DNA from: Pollenia angustigena
Taxonomy: Eukaryota; Arthropoda; Insecta; Diptera; Polleniidae
Direction: 5' to 3'
Assembly (NCBI GenBank): GCA_930367215.1
Contig: OV884057.1
Location: 109,393,284 to 109,457,283 of the forward strand
Length of the DNA: 64,000 nt
Of the stretch, positions 33,257 through 44,554 are shown piece after piece (positions within the stretch are counted from its first letter, which is position 1; the number at the start of each line of letters is the position of its first letter). The notes under the pieces were generated by a model. It was given only the letters and a program-made list of their open reading frames with translations. It made no database searches and had not been told where the DNA came from. Both the position numbers and the translations under genes were made by a program.

Positions 33257-33583
33257 AGTGGTATTCACCCTTTGTATTAAGTGTATAACTCTGCTTTACT
33301 TAATACGTTTTTATAATACAAAGCGTGAGTGTCTTTTTCGTTAGTATTGTAAATTAATGAAGTTGCTGAGTGAGGGAAAGAGACAGATATAATTTCTTTA
33401 ACAGTTTTATTCTGGTTTATTTAACAAACGTGTTTACTACAGCTTTTTGTTGGATTTTTCAACCACAGCATAGTAATTTTTAGTCTAATACATTTTGTTG
33501 TTGCAGTGTTGTATATCTTAGTACTTTAACTAAATTAATAAGATTCACAAGGTCTACAAAGGACACTATCAAGGGTGAAAACC
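33257..33583. mobile_element. About 330-bp MITE, family B copy 1
   Basis: AGTGGTATTCACCC at the left and GGGTGAAAACC at the right. The body (CTTTACTTAATACG, AAAGCGTGAGTGTCTTTTTC, GCTTTTTGTTGGATTTTTCA) is closely shared with 57836-58168. It truncates the 3' end of the Mdg1-like pol. Confidence 0.8.
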
Positions 33584-33750
33584 TTGTATGGACCTTTGTA
33601 TGGAGGTTCACATTTTTTTCTATTTAAAACTTTAACTAAAACTAAATCTCCTATTCTAAGATCTATTTTATTTTCTATACTTCTTTTTCTTTTTACTTCG
33701 AGAATTATGAAGTCTAATCTTTAGTTCATTAACAGCCAGTTCATGGATTT
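33584..33750 (-). pseudogene. Mdg1-like pol: integrase C-terminal domain
   Basis: Minus-strand reading gives AVNELKIRLHNSRSKK and, after a frame change, ENKIDLRIGDLVLVKVLNRK, then PPYKGPYKVF: the GDLVLVK...YKGPYKV signature of the integrase C-terminal domain in 412/Mdg1-group elements. It ends at the family B MITE. Part of the same element as the pieces up to 47.3 kb. Confidence 0.7.
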
Positions 33751-33863
33751 CGAATGTCATCGTTCGCATAGAAAATTACATTTAAAACAAAAACAAACTT
33801 CGAACAATGCCCGAATTTTGTTTTTGTTTTAAATGTAATTTTCTATGCGAACGATGACGTTCG
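33751..33863. repeat. Inverted duplication of a pol segment, 42-bp perfect arms
   Basis: 33756-33797 and 33817-33858 are exact reverse complements with a 19-bp spacer. Four of five further bases also pair. The right arm continues the integrase reading frame from 33.86 kb upward, so the left arm is the inverted extra copy. It breaks the frame between the integrase core and its C-terminal domain. Confidence 0.9.
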
Positions 33864-34780
33864 ATATCGTTAAACAGGCAGTTAAGTAGTTGTCAATATT
33901 ATAAATCTTTCTGGCATCACCTAAAATGTCGTTTGGCAGTCTAGGTAGTCTACCAAAAATTAGTTCGAATGGTAAATAGTTTGTATCGACATTTGGTGTC
34001 GTATTGAAAGCAAAAGTATAATATGATATCCACTCATGCCAATTATTGTCATTCACAAAATTTAGAAAATATTCATTTAGAACGCGGTGATTTCGTTCCA
34101 TCATGCCTAAGGTTTCATGATGGTAAGGTGTTGAGAAATTTTGTTTTATTTGTAATAATACACAAATCTCTCTCATCAATTCATTTGTAAACTAGGTTCC
34201 TTTGTCTGTTTTGAGAATGTTAAATAAACCATATTTTAAGACTATATGTTCTATTAAAGATTTTGCGACTGTTTTGGCATCTTTTGATTCAATCGGACAA
34301 GCAACAACATATTTTGTCAGTTCACATTGCATAGTAAGTATGTATCTAAATTGCCCAGATGGTCTTAATGGTCCAACTGTGTCCATTACAACATTATCAA
34401 AACCGTTTGATGGTGTATCTGTTATAGTAAATGGTTCTTTTGCATTTTTTATTTGTTTATGCCTTTGGCATGAATCACATGTTGTTATGTATTTCTTAAC
34501 CATTTTGTTCATATTCTTCCATATATATCTTTGTTTTAATTTGGAAAGTGTTTTCCTAATTCCAAAGTGTCCTCCATGTGGTGAGTCATGAAATTCTTCT
34601 ATTAATCTATATTGTGTTATATTATATTTTATTTCTCTTGGCATTCTGTATATAATTATTTCTGTCATTTTTCTTTATATTGTTATATCTTTCTTTCAAT
34701 TCTTTCACCGTTATACATATATTTAAATATTTCATCGTTATCGTATAGTACGTACCAGAGAACCTCAAAATCACTATTTT
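33829..34780 (-). pseudogene. Mdg1-like pol: integrase zinc domain and catalytic core
   Basis: 34192-34668 holds the H2C2 zinc domain (HGGHFGIRKTLSKLKQRY, CDSCQRHKQ) and core Asp residues (VVMDTVGPL, KTDKGT where DNG is usual). After one TAG at about 34190, 33829-34179 supplies PYHHETLGMMERNHRVLNEY with the catalytic Glu. Codons upstream of 34668 remain recognisable to about 34780 (WYVLYDNDEIFKYMYNG), with stops. The Asn to Lys change at DNG would itself be unusual. Confidence 0.82.
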
Positions 34781-35065
34781 TCTTGATTTATTCATACGCT
34801 AAAATTTACATTCATTCTTTGCTTGCAAAACAAAGTTCAACGTTGGTAATTTTTACATCCTTTCGTACACATTTTATTTTTGCATTTATTCGTTTTTTAT
34901 TGAAAGTGCTTTATTTGCATTTTGTTGCTCAGGCAATATAACACAACTGAGTAAATTCAAAAGAACACATTCTTATACTTTTGTTTACATTAACAACAAC
35001 AATAAACCACTCGATGAGACGCTTTTTCCAAATTAACAACAATAAAAACCACAATAACAAGAATA

Positions 35066-36057
35066 GCGTGCTAGCTCTGTACGTGTATATTCGCTAGCCC
35101 TTTGAGAACTACCGCTAGTCCCCCCCACAATCTACCTCACATGCTTTTGAGTGGCGAATTTAACATGGTGATATCATTGGAGGTGACAATTGACCCCTCC
35201 CTGCATTACCTTTACCTACCTATGGGGTAAGCGTAGTAAAACTTCACAGTTCACTGCTCCTAAAGTGCTGCAGCGGCGCTAACATCTAAGAGGTAGCACA
35301 AGAACTGTACCTAAATCGCTAGCATAGTCGTTACCTCTTATTCGGCAGTCATTTCTCTAGGACCCGAAAGCATTTGTGTATAAATTAATAATTTTTTGTT
35401 TACAAACGTATAGGTATGTACATTATTTTTATTTTTATTAAGTAATTCATTTGAGAAAATATTTGAAAACATAAACTTATAATTCATATTTGCTGCATAT
35501 GTACTTTTGTAGAGAACTATTATTAAAGTTCCCTACAAGAAATGAATGAGCGAATCATGATATTTTTCACGTTAGCGGTAAGAAAATGATAGAAAACTTG
35601 ATTTTCTGTCATTTCTCCCATAATTTTCTTAACGCTAACGTGAAAAATATCATGATTTGCTCATTCATTTCTTGTAGAGTTGTAAAGCTTCGCACTCTCA
35701 AATCTAAAATAAGACTGAAGTATTAAAAAATATTAAAAAAACACAAAGAACAAACAAGCTTTGATCATTAAGTTTTTGTTGTTTTAGTAACGGGATCTAT
35801 TCAGCTTAACCATTGCTGCCCTAAGTGACGGTTACAGAATTGAATGAATAAAAAATATCAACCATTTCACTAGTAACTATAGTCGATGGTTCTTTGCTAT
35901 GCCACTGGGACTAGCTCTGTACGTGTATATTCGCTAGCTCATTTAAAAATACATTCTACCTCACATGCTTTTAAGTGGCGAATTTAACACGAGCATGTCC
36001 TACGAGGTTGCGATTGACCCCTCTCTGCAGAACCTTTACCTACCATAAGGGTTAGCT
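35066..36057. repeat. Pair of diverged direct repeats about 840 bp apart
   Basis: 35066-35235 and 35908-36057 share CTAGCTCTGTACGTGTATAT, CTACCTCACATGCTTTTGAG, GGCGAATTTAACA and TTGACCCCTC. They might be the remains of two copies of one repeat or of LTRs, but no PBS, PPT or coding sequence lies between, so LTR status is not claimed. Confidence 0.6.
35533..35677. mobile_element. 145-bp hairpin MITE
   Basis: CTACAAGAAATGAATGAGC at the left pairs with its inverse at the right. The pairing continues through ATCATGATATTTTTCACGTT, with mismatches only near the centre. Both flanks carry GAG-ACT-like scraps, but the TSD is unclear. Confidence 0.85.
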
Positions 36058-36621
36058 ACTTATATCCACAAAGTGTGATAGCAAAAAGCAAGCGATGTTG
36101 TGGTTTTAGTAACGGGATCTATTTCGTATACACATTTTTTTGTGTTGTCGTTAAAAAAAATTGTTTTCTGCATTACTTGGAGCTATAGAATTAGCTAGCG
36201 AAACGTGGGTACCTATTTTAACATGTTGACATAAGATATTGGTGTCTAGAGAAAGATGTAAGTATGATTTGAATGGCACATCAGTAGTCCCTAGTACAAA
36301 TTGAATAAAAGTGCTAACTATTTCGCCTGTCATTAGTGGCGATTGCTTCTTTTTATACCACTGGGTACCTACTACTACTACTAAAATGAAAAAAAGTCTG
36401 TTTCTATGGAAATTGTGTGTGCCTACATATGTATGTGTGTTTAGTTTCATTTCAATTTTTTTTTCTTTTACTACATAGTTGCTGTTGAATATCTTCATGA
36501 GTAATGATTGTTTCATTTCAGGCTTTTTTGTTTGTATTTTTTTTTTCTTTACCAAAAAAATCATTGTCGTACCGAACACTCAAACATCTTTATTAAAAAA
36601 CCAAGGTAACGATTGTATAAA

Positions 36622-36975
36622 TTACAAAGCACGATGTGCGTTATTTGAATGACTGCAAACCAGCAGCGAATATTTGCGGTTGCGCAAGTTTGACTGTATG
36701 ACCGTAAGCGAGTGTATTTGTTGTCGTTGATTAAATGCGATTTTTTTCAATCGTATAAAGCTGTTCTCTGGTACGTACTTTTTAAATTTCAATTTCTTTA
36801 ATCTCAATAAAAGTTTATCCAAAAATGTTCCTGAAAACATAGGATTTTCGCTTTTATTGCATATTATGCGCGTTATTTTATCATTTTTTTCTTTCAATTC
36901 TTGCTGCAGCTTATAATCATATACATATGAATTCAATCTTTTGGGTTCCCTTATGGCCATTTTCTCATTAGGCAA
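36622..36975 (-). CDS. Orphan ORF of unknown origin
   Basis: 117 codons rich in Lys/Asn/Arg (for example LKEKNDKITRIICNKSENPM and KLLLRLKKLKFKKYVPENSF). I do not recognise it. The left part overlaps a dispersed repeat also seen at 5.96-6.05 kb, which argues that at least the C-terminus is not genuine coding sequence. Low confidence. Confidence 0.15.
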   Translation of the reverse strand: MPNEKMAIREPKRLNSYVYDYKLQQELKEKNDKITRIICNKSENPMFSGTFLDKLLLRLKKLKFKKYVPENSFIRLKKIAFNQRQQIHSLTVIQSNLRNRKYSLLVCSHSNNAHRAL

Positions 36976-37223
36976 TTATCTTTTTTCCCAACGAAAAACT
37001 GCACATTAAAGAAATTTGGTTTTCTCAATGTCTCATTTGCTTCGATTTTATTGCAAAGCTAACCGGCACTCATCTGCCAATTATTTATTTTCCTTTTATT
37101 TGCCGTACAGATAAATTCAATCAGCTGACTCCCAACTTTTACATGTATTTTGAGTGGCGTTGCCAGCTTAAAACAATGTTTTTTGTCGGTATATTGAGAA
37201 ACCCAAAATCGTTAACGGACAGT

Positions 37224-37609
37224 TTATCGGTCCAATAAATTTATGTTGACATTAAGTAACAGGCAGTTTGTCGATACATTGAGAAAATGGCAATTAATAT
37301 TATTTATTGACGTACATTCCCACATCTGGAGGTGATCAGTCTCCTTTTGAGATATGCAGTCTTTTATAATATTTTCTTCTTTATGAACGTTCTTTTTATC
37401 ATTATTTGTATCTTTCTTTTCATTACTACTTTTATTTTTCATACTTCGTGTTATTGCCAAAGTTTTCTTTTCTTTTTCGTCAATATAGATTGGAATCATG
37501 TCTCTTAGTATTTGTGAATTTATGTTTATGCGTGATAGAGCGTCTGCGTTTGTATTATTCGCTCCTTTCGTATCAAAGTCATAATCGGATAGTTCTAGAC
37601 TAATTCTGG
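37224..37609 (-). pseudogene. Mdg1-like pol: RNase H/integrase connector
   Basis: Frames read TRISLELSDYDFDTKGANNT, then NADALSRININSQILRDMIP and IYIDEKEKKTLAITRSMKNK, followed by a Lys/Asn-rich tail. The ADALSRI block closes the RNase H connection region of 412/Mdg1-type elements. A frame change separates it from the RT frame near 37610. Confidence 0.7.
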
Positions 37610-38942
37610 TTAATTTTGAAGACGGTTTTTATGGGTAAATAAAGCAATTAGGGGTCTATGGTCTGTGACTACGGTAAATTTTCTACCATATAGATATGGT
37701 CTAAAAAATTGTATTCTCCAATGAATACCTAATAATTCCTTTTCAATTACTGATTTGTTCTTTTCATGTTTGTTTAGCGTTCCGCTTGCATAAGATATGG
37801 GTAGATCGTTACCAATTTCACCCTGTGATAGGAGTGCTCCTAGCGCTACGTTTGAAGCGTCTGTGGTTAGAATGAATGGTTCGTCAAAGTTCGGATATTG
37901 TAGTATAGGCGGGTTTTTTAATTTGTCTCTTAAGGTCTCAAATGCTATTTGGCAATTTTCAGTCCAATTGAAAGTTACTTCTTTTTTTAATAAATTATTT
38001 AGGCAAGTTGCCGTTTTGGCGAAGTTTGGAATAAATCTTCTGTAATAATTGCAGAAGGCTATAAACCGTCTAACGTCGTCTGCGTTTTTTGGAACCGGAT
38101 ATTGTTCAATTATTTTGTATTTTGTCGGGTCGGTTTTTATACCATTCTTTGTAATCAAATGTCCCAAATACAAAACTTCTGGTTTATGGAAACAACATTT
38201 TGCTGGATTCAGTTTCAAATTGTATTGTTTTAGTCTTCCTAACACTCTTATGAGGTTCTCATTATGGTGCTTCAAAGTGCATCCGAAAATAATAACGTCA
38301 TCAACGTATAAAAATGCTTCTGCCTCTAGACCAGATATTGCTATAGTCAACATTCTTTGGAAGCTGTTAGATGATATTTTTAAACCAAATGGTAATCTTG
38401 TATATTGAAAGTGACCGTTTGGTGTTGAAAATGCTGTTAGAGGTCGTGACTTTGGTTTGAGTTCTATTTGGTGAAACGAGCTTGTCATGTCTAAAGTTGA
38501 AAAATATTTAGCTCTACCTAATCTATCCAATACATCTTCAAGTCTGGTTAAAGGGAATTTGTCATTTACTATCTTATCATTTAAACGTCTGAAATCTACA
38601 ACCAAACGCCATTTTTCCGTTTCGTTTTGTCCTTTTTTTTGTACTAATAATACTGGAGAATTGTATGGACTAATGGACGGTTCTACTACGTCTTTATCCA
38701 ACAACTCTTGCACTTGTTTTATTATTTCGTCTAATTGTGTTTGTGGCAGTCTGTAATTTTTTATGTAAGTGGGTGTGTTATCATTTAATTCAATACTTTG
38801 TTTATAAAAATTGTTTACCGTTAATGGTTCGTCTTCAAGATGAAATACTTCTTGATATTGTCGTAGAATATCACAAATGATTTTCTTATTTTCTTCTTCA
38901 ATGTTCTTGAAATCTAGTTTTTCTAGTAATTTCTGTACCTCA
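37610..38942 (-). pseudogene. Mdg1-like pol: reverse transcriptase (YVDD) and RNase H
   Basis: 367-residue open frame plus upstream codons to 38942. RT motifs: YNSPVLLVQKKG, WRLVVDFRRLND, KYFSTLDMTSSFHQIEL, LPFGLKISSNSFQRM, catalytic YVDD at 136-139 and YLGHLITKNGIK. RNase H: LTTDASNVALGALLSQG, ELLGIHWRIQFFRPYLYG and TVVTDHRPL. The wording matches the 412/Mdg1 lineage of Ty3/Gypsy. This is the best-kept part of the element: RT copies RNA into DNA and RNase H removes the RNA strand. Upstream of 38942 it is cut by a 1.2-kb insertion. Confidence 0.9.
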
Positions 38943-40140
38943 ATTCTGTAACTTTTTGAATTTAACTACCGATATCGTTAATTAACGAGAAATCTCGGTT
39001 ACTTTAACGAATTTGTTATTCTGTATTTTAAATAAACAAATATTTTTGTTTAGAAATATTGACGACAAATATCGGTAAAAATATAAGAACGTCAAAGTGA
39101 ACATTTTTTAAAATTAATAAAAAATAAAAAATAAATTTGTTTTATTGCATTTATTTTAACAAAACATGAATGAAAACGTGTAAATATTGATTATATTTCT
39201 AAACAAATATGTTGGTTTTAAATTCTTTTATACATAGGGAAAAATTTCCAGATGACTGAGCCACTCTAGCACAACATTCTGCTCTTACTTTTCATACCAG
39301 CACTACTGTATGTGAAAAGGGTATTATGTGTTTGTACGAATGTGTGTAACACATTTAAAAATAGGTTCTGGGCCTGCCTTTTAGTATACCGATTGACTCA
39401 GAATCAATGTCAGAATCCATTTAACGAAGCCCGTCCTTCTATCAGGATGGCTGGTTGTCTGTCCAAGATAATCTTGTGTGCAAATTACAGGTCGCAGTTT
39501 TAAAAATAATTTTATAAAATTTGGCACATAAGCGTTTATTGTCACAAGGTCGAAGCATTTTTATAATGGTGAGAAGCAGTTATTTAATTTTTATAGCCCA
39601 CATGAAAACTTCTTTCCGGAATAGGGTTTTGTGCCTATTAATAGACATCTTGTTTTATAGACATTTGAGTTGAATAAGATCCAAAAATATTTTGTCGCAA
39701 CCTACATTAATCACCAGAACAAATTTTTTTAGAATCGGTCCATATTTGACCACAGCTCCCATACGAATACACTAATAATAGTAGAAACTTAGATAATATT
39801 TGGCACAAAAATGTATTATGTGAATAATAACCTCACGATTTTGGCGGAAACATGATCGCCCAAATACTGCAATGTAGAGTCGGACTTGATCGACTATACT
39901 TTCTTACTTTTTTTGTGTTAAAAATTGGCTACTTTACTCTATATTTTTAATCTGGTAACAGTACATTTATTATCGTTATTATTAAACAAGAACTTTTTTT
40001 GTGTCGTTAGCTACCGACATTTTTTGCCGATAAAAATTGTTAAAATTTCATTACAGAATAGCTCTTAACGACAACTTTCGTTAGCTAACGAATTTTGACT
40101 ACTTAACGACAATTTTTTGTCGTTAAAAAGTTACAGAATT
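38943..40140. mobile_element. 1.2-kb TIR insertion in pol (TTCTGTAAC ends)
   Basis: AATTCTGTAACTTTTTGAA at the left is inverted in TTAAAAAGTTACAGAATT at the right, and pol codons resume on both sides. Inside are CGTTAATTAACGAGAAATC-type subterminal motifs and, at about 39.23-39.86 kb, a segment resembling muscoid GTCY repeats (CAGGTCGCAGTTTTAAAAAT, GATCGCCCAAATA). No transposase. TSD not resolved. Confidence 0.65.
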
Positions 40141-40142
40141 TC

Positions 40143-40447
40143 AGTACTGAAATCTTTGTTCTGAGTGTCTATTATTATTGCGCATGATAGTTTTATAAAT
40201 TGTGTAATTTGTTAATGGTATTGTTGTGACTCCCAACTTCTCTAGGCGCACTGGTTCCTCTAATGTATTCAAAATTTTAACATACCGTTGACCATCCTTG
40301 GGTATTATAGTGTTTGCTAAAAATATTCCTTTTATTATTTCTTTACTACATGTGACACTATCTTCTTTTATGTCAATGTTTATAGGTACTATCTTTTCTG
40401 TTCTCGGGGGTGTAGTTATATTATGTATTCTTTTTGTGTTAATCTCT
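40143..40447 (-). pseudogene. Mdg1-like pol: protease/RT spacer
   Basis: Minus-strand codons: TKRIHNITTPPRTEKIVPIN, DIKEDSVTCSKEIIKGIFLA, NTIIPKDGQRYVKILNT, EEPVRLEKLGVTT. The 'KGIFLANTI' block is a feature of the spacer between protease and RT in 412/Mdg1 elements. It joins the protease piece at 43792-44043 once the hAT-like element is removed. Confidence 0.7.
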
Positions 40448-41570
40448 ATTGGGATCAGCGTTACCGTTCAAAATTTTCAAAAAGGGGCACAAAAAGGGGA
40501 TTTTCAAAATAAAAGTGGCACAAAAAGGGGAATTCTGAGAAAAAAAGGGGCAACTTTAAAAATAAGGCCATTTTCATTTTTATTAAGTTATTTTCACTTA
40601 AAACATAAACGTTACAAAAAAATAAGCCTCTTCTTATGTATAAATAAGAGGCCTAACTCAACTTTTCGAAAATTTTTCAATTTTGTTATATTACTATCAA
40701 ATTAGCTGTGAACTCTTTAAATATTTTCCATTAATAAATATGAAAAATTGGTATAGGGTTTTAATCTTATTTGATGTTTTCAGAAGCTACCAGCCAGATA
40801 AAAGGAAAATATACATAACAAAATTAGGCCATTATACATATATTGCTTAAATATGGATTACTAAGCTTCGCGTGTTTGGCAAATTTCATTTTGTAGCATT
40901 TTTTTTTTTTTTAATTTGTAAATCCATTTTTCAAACAATACTAATTTTCTCTACTTTTTATTTTTTGGAGGTCTTTTAGCTTTTGACACATCCATATATA
41001 GTCGAACTTCACTATATTATACAGAACTAAAATTTTTTCTACTTTTGTTAATAAAAACTGGTATTTTAGTTCGATTATCGATTAACATTTGCTTCAATAA
41101 TATCCTTATAAGGAAAAGTTTGAAGACTTTTGCGTTAAGTGTTTAATTGCTTGTACGAAATAAAGTGCTGGAAAATAATCTGTTAGGCTACAAAACCTTT
41201 TGTGCTGCTTATTTAACTTTTAATTATCAAATTTATTTTAAAAGAAATGCTGCTACATTTTTGTCCACTAAAACGTGCGACTGTTGTTAAAATCGTCATC
41301 AAGAAACTAAGATACTGCCATGCTACCTTTGCGCTTAGTTAATTTAATACCATATTTTAAGGTTATTTTAGCTATGATTTTTTTGTGTGTAAGGAGATCA
41401 AATTATAATAATTTTTTTAAATTTTTTATATAGAAAGCTTCATTTTATAGAACTTCACTATAGAGATGTTCGAATGTACATATATATACACAGTGAAAAT
41501 ACACGTCTTGTTTGCAAGTTAACGTGTATGAACTGTTGCATATAATTTTACTCTTCACCACAGCTGGAAA

Positions 41571-41573
<3 letters not shown>

Positions 41574-41608
<35 letters not shown>

Positions 41609-42700
41609 GATGATAATTCATTCATTCATTTATTTATTTAGTAGTATGTAACATACTTAAAAATTTCATAAATACATAAAATATTCAAATAAGTTATAAG
41701 TTCTTCATAAATTTTACTGTTTCTTTTCTAAATACATTAATATTTCTTTCATTCCTAATATGAGGTTGTAATTTATTATATTCACTTAATCCTTTGTAAA
41801 ATAGTGATCTTTGCATTGTGTTGTTTGATATTTGTTGTAGCCTAAAGTGTTCAGAATTTCTTAGATTATATGGTTGAACATCTCCAACATATATAAATTG
41901 TTCACATAGGTATTGTGGCGCAGCTCCCATCTTCATTTTTTGAATAAAAACCAAAGTGTTTAATTTCAGCCTTTGTCGTATATTGATCCATTTGAGACAA
42001 TTTAACATATAATTTATTGGTGCATATCGATTACATCTTAGTATACAGCGCATTGCCTTGTTTTGCAGTTTTTGCATTCTACTTATTTGTTGATCTGTAC
42101 AGCATGTATATATTATTGTTGAGCCAAATTCAAAATGTGGTTTAATTATTGTATTGTATATATTAATGGCAGTGATTATTGATATCTTGCCTCTCAGTCT
42201 TTTAAAAAACCCTATCTTTTTGCAAATATAGTCTATATGCTCTTTAAGTTTCAATTCACGATCCAATATAAAACCGAGATATTTAATACTGGTCACTTTT
42301 TCTATTCGTTCATCATTAATTTTAATTTGTTTATTACTAGTCATGTTTATTTCGATAACTTTTGTTTTACTTTCATTTAATTTTAATTTGTTCATTTTTA
42401 GCCAATTGTTTACTTTATATAAATCATTTTCTAGGTTGCTGTAACATATTTCATCATTTTCTGCTTCAGTAAATATTAGTGTGTCGTCTGCATATAACAT
42501 TATTTCACATTTTTCTAACACTTTTGGCATTTCGTTTATATATATTATGAACAATAGTGCTCCCAAAATCGATCCCTGAGGAACACCATACTCATTATTA
42601 ATATTCTTCGATTTTACTTTATTAACTTGAGTTTTTTGCATTCTTGAGTTTAAGTATGATTCAAAGTTCGTTATTATATAGTTTGTCATTCCATTTTTAA
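41574..42700 (-). pseudogene. 5'-truncated LINE: RT C-terminal half with poly(A)
   Basis: The 331-residue frame 41694-42689 starts inside the RT: GVPQGSILGALLFIIYINEM at 35-54, catalytic YADD at 66-69, NWLKMNKLKLNESKT, YLGFILD, then the thumb and C-terminal region (NNTMQRSLFYKGLSEYNKL). A plus-strand T run at about 41575-41607 is the poly(A) tail of this minus-strand copy. The 5' end breaks off near 42700, the usual outcome of incomplete target-primed reverse transcription. Jockey/CR1-group by RT wording. The frame is open throughout, so the insertion is fairly recent. Confidence 0.88.
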
Positions 42701-42799
42701 TTTAACAAAATCGGTTACTAATTGACTTAGTAATAGACTTATAACCACGTTATAATTCCCAAAATAAGCGCTTTGTCACAATAGCGCCTTTATTATGAG

Positions 42800-43341
42800 C
42801 AGTGTTCGAAAATAAACACTAAATATCGTTCTTTAATGTTCGGTTCGGTAGATTTGTGGAAAACACAAACGCTAATAGTGTTTGTGTAGAAATTCATTAA
42901 AAAAAATAACGTTTCCCTGTTTGTCATCTTTCGAACACAAAAATAATGCTGTTTTCATCATACTCAACAAATGATGAGAACATTAAATTCCGTTCGGTTT
43001 TTTTTGAAAATCCACGAACTTCAATGTGTTCGGTTCGGCTCGTTAATGTTCGTCGCTTTTTGCTGATAAAAAAAAAACCAAACATTTTTTACAAAAACAA
43101 AATACACACACGAAAAAAACATTATAGAACATTAAAATATAATGTTTTTCTACAGTATCACTACAATTGTTCTGTTTTTTAACGAAGAACCGAACATTAT
43201 ATAATGTTCGGTTCTTTCTTGAAAATAGTTACGAACGGTATTAAGGTTTGTGTATGTTTACACAAACACTAAAAAAATAGATATCGTTCTTCGGTGTGTG
43301 AGCCGAACGCTAAATAATGTACTGTTTATTTTCGAACACTG
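42800..43341. mobile_element. 542-bp hAT MITE nested in the 3.3-kb element
   Basis: CAGTGTTCGAAAATAAACA at the left and TGTTTATTTTCGAACACTG at the right are perfect inverted ends. Flanks ATTATGAG (42792-42799) and ATAATGAG (43342-43349) match at 7 of 8. The inside repeats GTTCGGTTC-type motifs in both orientations. Confidence 0.85.
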
Positions 43342-43791
43342 ATAATGAGTGAAAGGTGGACCAAATTTAGTGCTGAAATTTCCTATTAGAAGAAGTAAGT
43401 AGTGATACGATTTTTTATAAATGCATTACAGTGCTATGCTGTTTCTTTAGTTGTTATATAAGTATCTAATTTTCGAAAATATGCATCTATGTATATTTAT
43501 TAATAAGTTCAACATGGACTGCCAGGTATCTACTTTCAGTCTATTGGACCACTTATTGTTTTATAATGCTAATTTAAAAAAAATCCGTTAAGCGGATGCA
43601 CTTCTATGCGGTTAAGTAAAAACATACAATCATATAATAGCTGGAAGTTCAAAAAGGGGCAAAAGGGGCACAAAAACATACAAAATGATACAAAAGGGGA
43701 TTTAAAATAAAGGGGCAAAGAAAGTGGCAAGGCATTAAAAAAAGGGGCAAAAATGCGACTTTAGTCGCATAACGGTAACGCTGATTGGGAT

Positions 43792-44043
43792 TGTTATTTG
43801 CTCTCCCTCTATAAAAGTTATTAAAATTAGTGTCTCATAGTTAAACTGACAACTGTATTTACAGAAAAAATCTATTCCTAAAATTCCATCAGTAACGATT
43901 GGAAATTCTTCTTCTACTAATTGAAATTTGTGTGTTAATATTTGCTCTACTAGTATTATTTGTAAATCAGTGGTTCCTAACGTTTCTTTAAAGTCATTTG
44001 TAATGTCATTTAATCGGCAAATGTTGTCAGTATTCTTGTAATA
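43792..44043 (-). pseudogene. Mdg1-like protease, C-terminal part
   Basis: Codons YYKNTDNICRLNDITNDFKE, TDLQIILVEQILTHKFQLVE, PIVTDGILGIDFFCKYSCQF, ending EGEQITIPI at the hAT insertion. The ILGIDFF block is the conserved C-terminal motif of retropepsins. It continues from 44555-45312 after removal of the pogo-like MITE. Confidence 0.75.
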
Positions 44044-44554
44044 CAGTAGAATCCCGGTAATTCGTAATCGCAAGGGACCGGCCATTTCTTACGAATTATA
44101 GGGGTTTTCGATTTAGCGGGGTTACGATTTAACGGGGTTTAAATAAAATAAATGCGAATTAACGGGGTTTTTCAATTTATTGACTAAAACGATAAAAAAA
44201 ATATAAAAAACAATTGTTAAAAATAAAATATATAAAAATTATTCATGATCATTCAACTGATCTAAAGAAAATAAACACACACACAAGCAAAAGCAAAAAC
44301 CAACGCAAAAAAAATAGCGGCAAAAAATCATTCTTTCCATGTTTTTATTACGAATTATAAGTGGTAAATAGCAAACAATTACGATTTATAAGAGGTAAAT
44401 AAGGTTTTTATTAAAAAAAAATTACGAATTAGCGAGGGGACCAAAATGAATGGAAATTTTACGAATTAACGAGATTTTTTCAAGGGACCGACAGTTTATT
44501 ACGAATTATCGGGAATTACGATTTATCGGGGTACGAATTATCGGGATTTGACTG
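44044..44554. mobile_element. 511-bp pogo/Tigger-like MITE (TA TSD)
   Basis: CAGTAGAATCCCGGTAATTC at the left and GAATTATCGGGATTTGACTG at the right are inverted ends, with TA on both flanks (44042-44043 and 44555-44556). CAGT...ACTG ends plus a TA target are typical of the pogo branch of Tc1/mariner. The inside is filled with TTACGAATTA-CGGGG motifs. The protease codons join across it without frame loss. Confidence 0.88.

Larger units (their letters stand above)
34790..37223. other. Composite insertion between RNase H and integrase of the Mdg1-like element
   Basis: About 2.4 kb that is not part of pol. It holds two diverged direct repeats (see 35066-36057), a hairpin MITE (35533-35677), CACTGGGTACCTACTAC-type scraps and an orphan ORF (36622-36975). 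Two similar TTGTCG-TA-ATTGAGAAA motifs near 37183 and 37269 mark the right border zone. No transposase found. Confidence 0.5.
40456..43783. mobile_element. 3.3-kb hAT-like element with nested insertions
   Basis: CAGCGTTACCGTT at 40456 and AACGGTAACGCTG at 43783 are perfect inverted ends. ATTGGGAT flanks both sides (40448-40455 and 43784-43791), an exact 8-bp TSD as in hAT, and pol codons join across the site. Subterminal zones at both ends carry many AAAAGGGG(CAC) motifs (40478-40560 and 43650-43755), possibly transposase-binding repeats. There is no hAT transposase; the inside holds a LINE piece and a smaller hAT MITE. Confidence 0.88.

Noticed and set aside
35066..36057. LTR pair of a small retrotransposon
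   Set aside because: Repeats are diverged, lack TG...CA ends, and no PBS, PPT or coding sequence lies between them.
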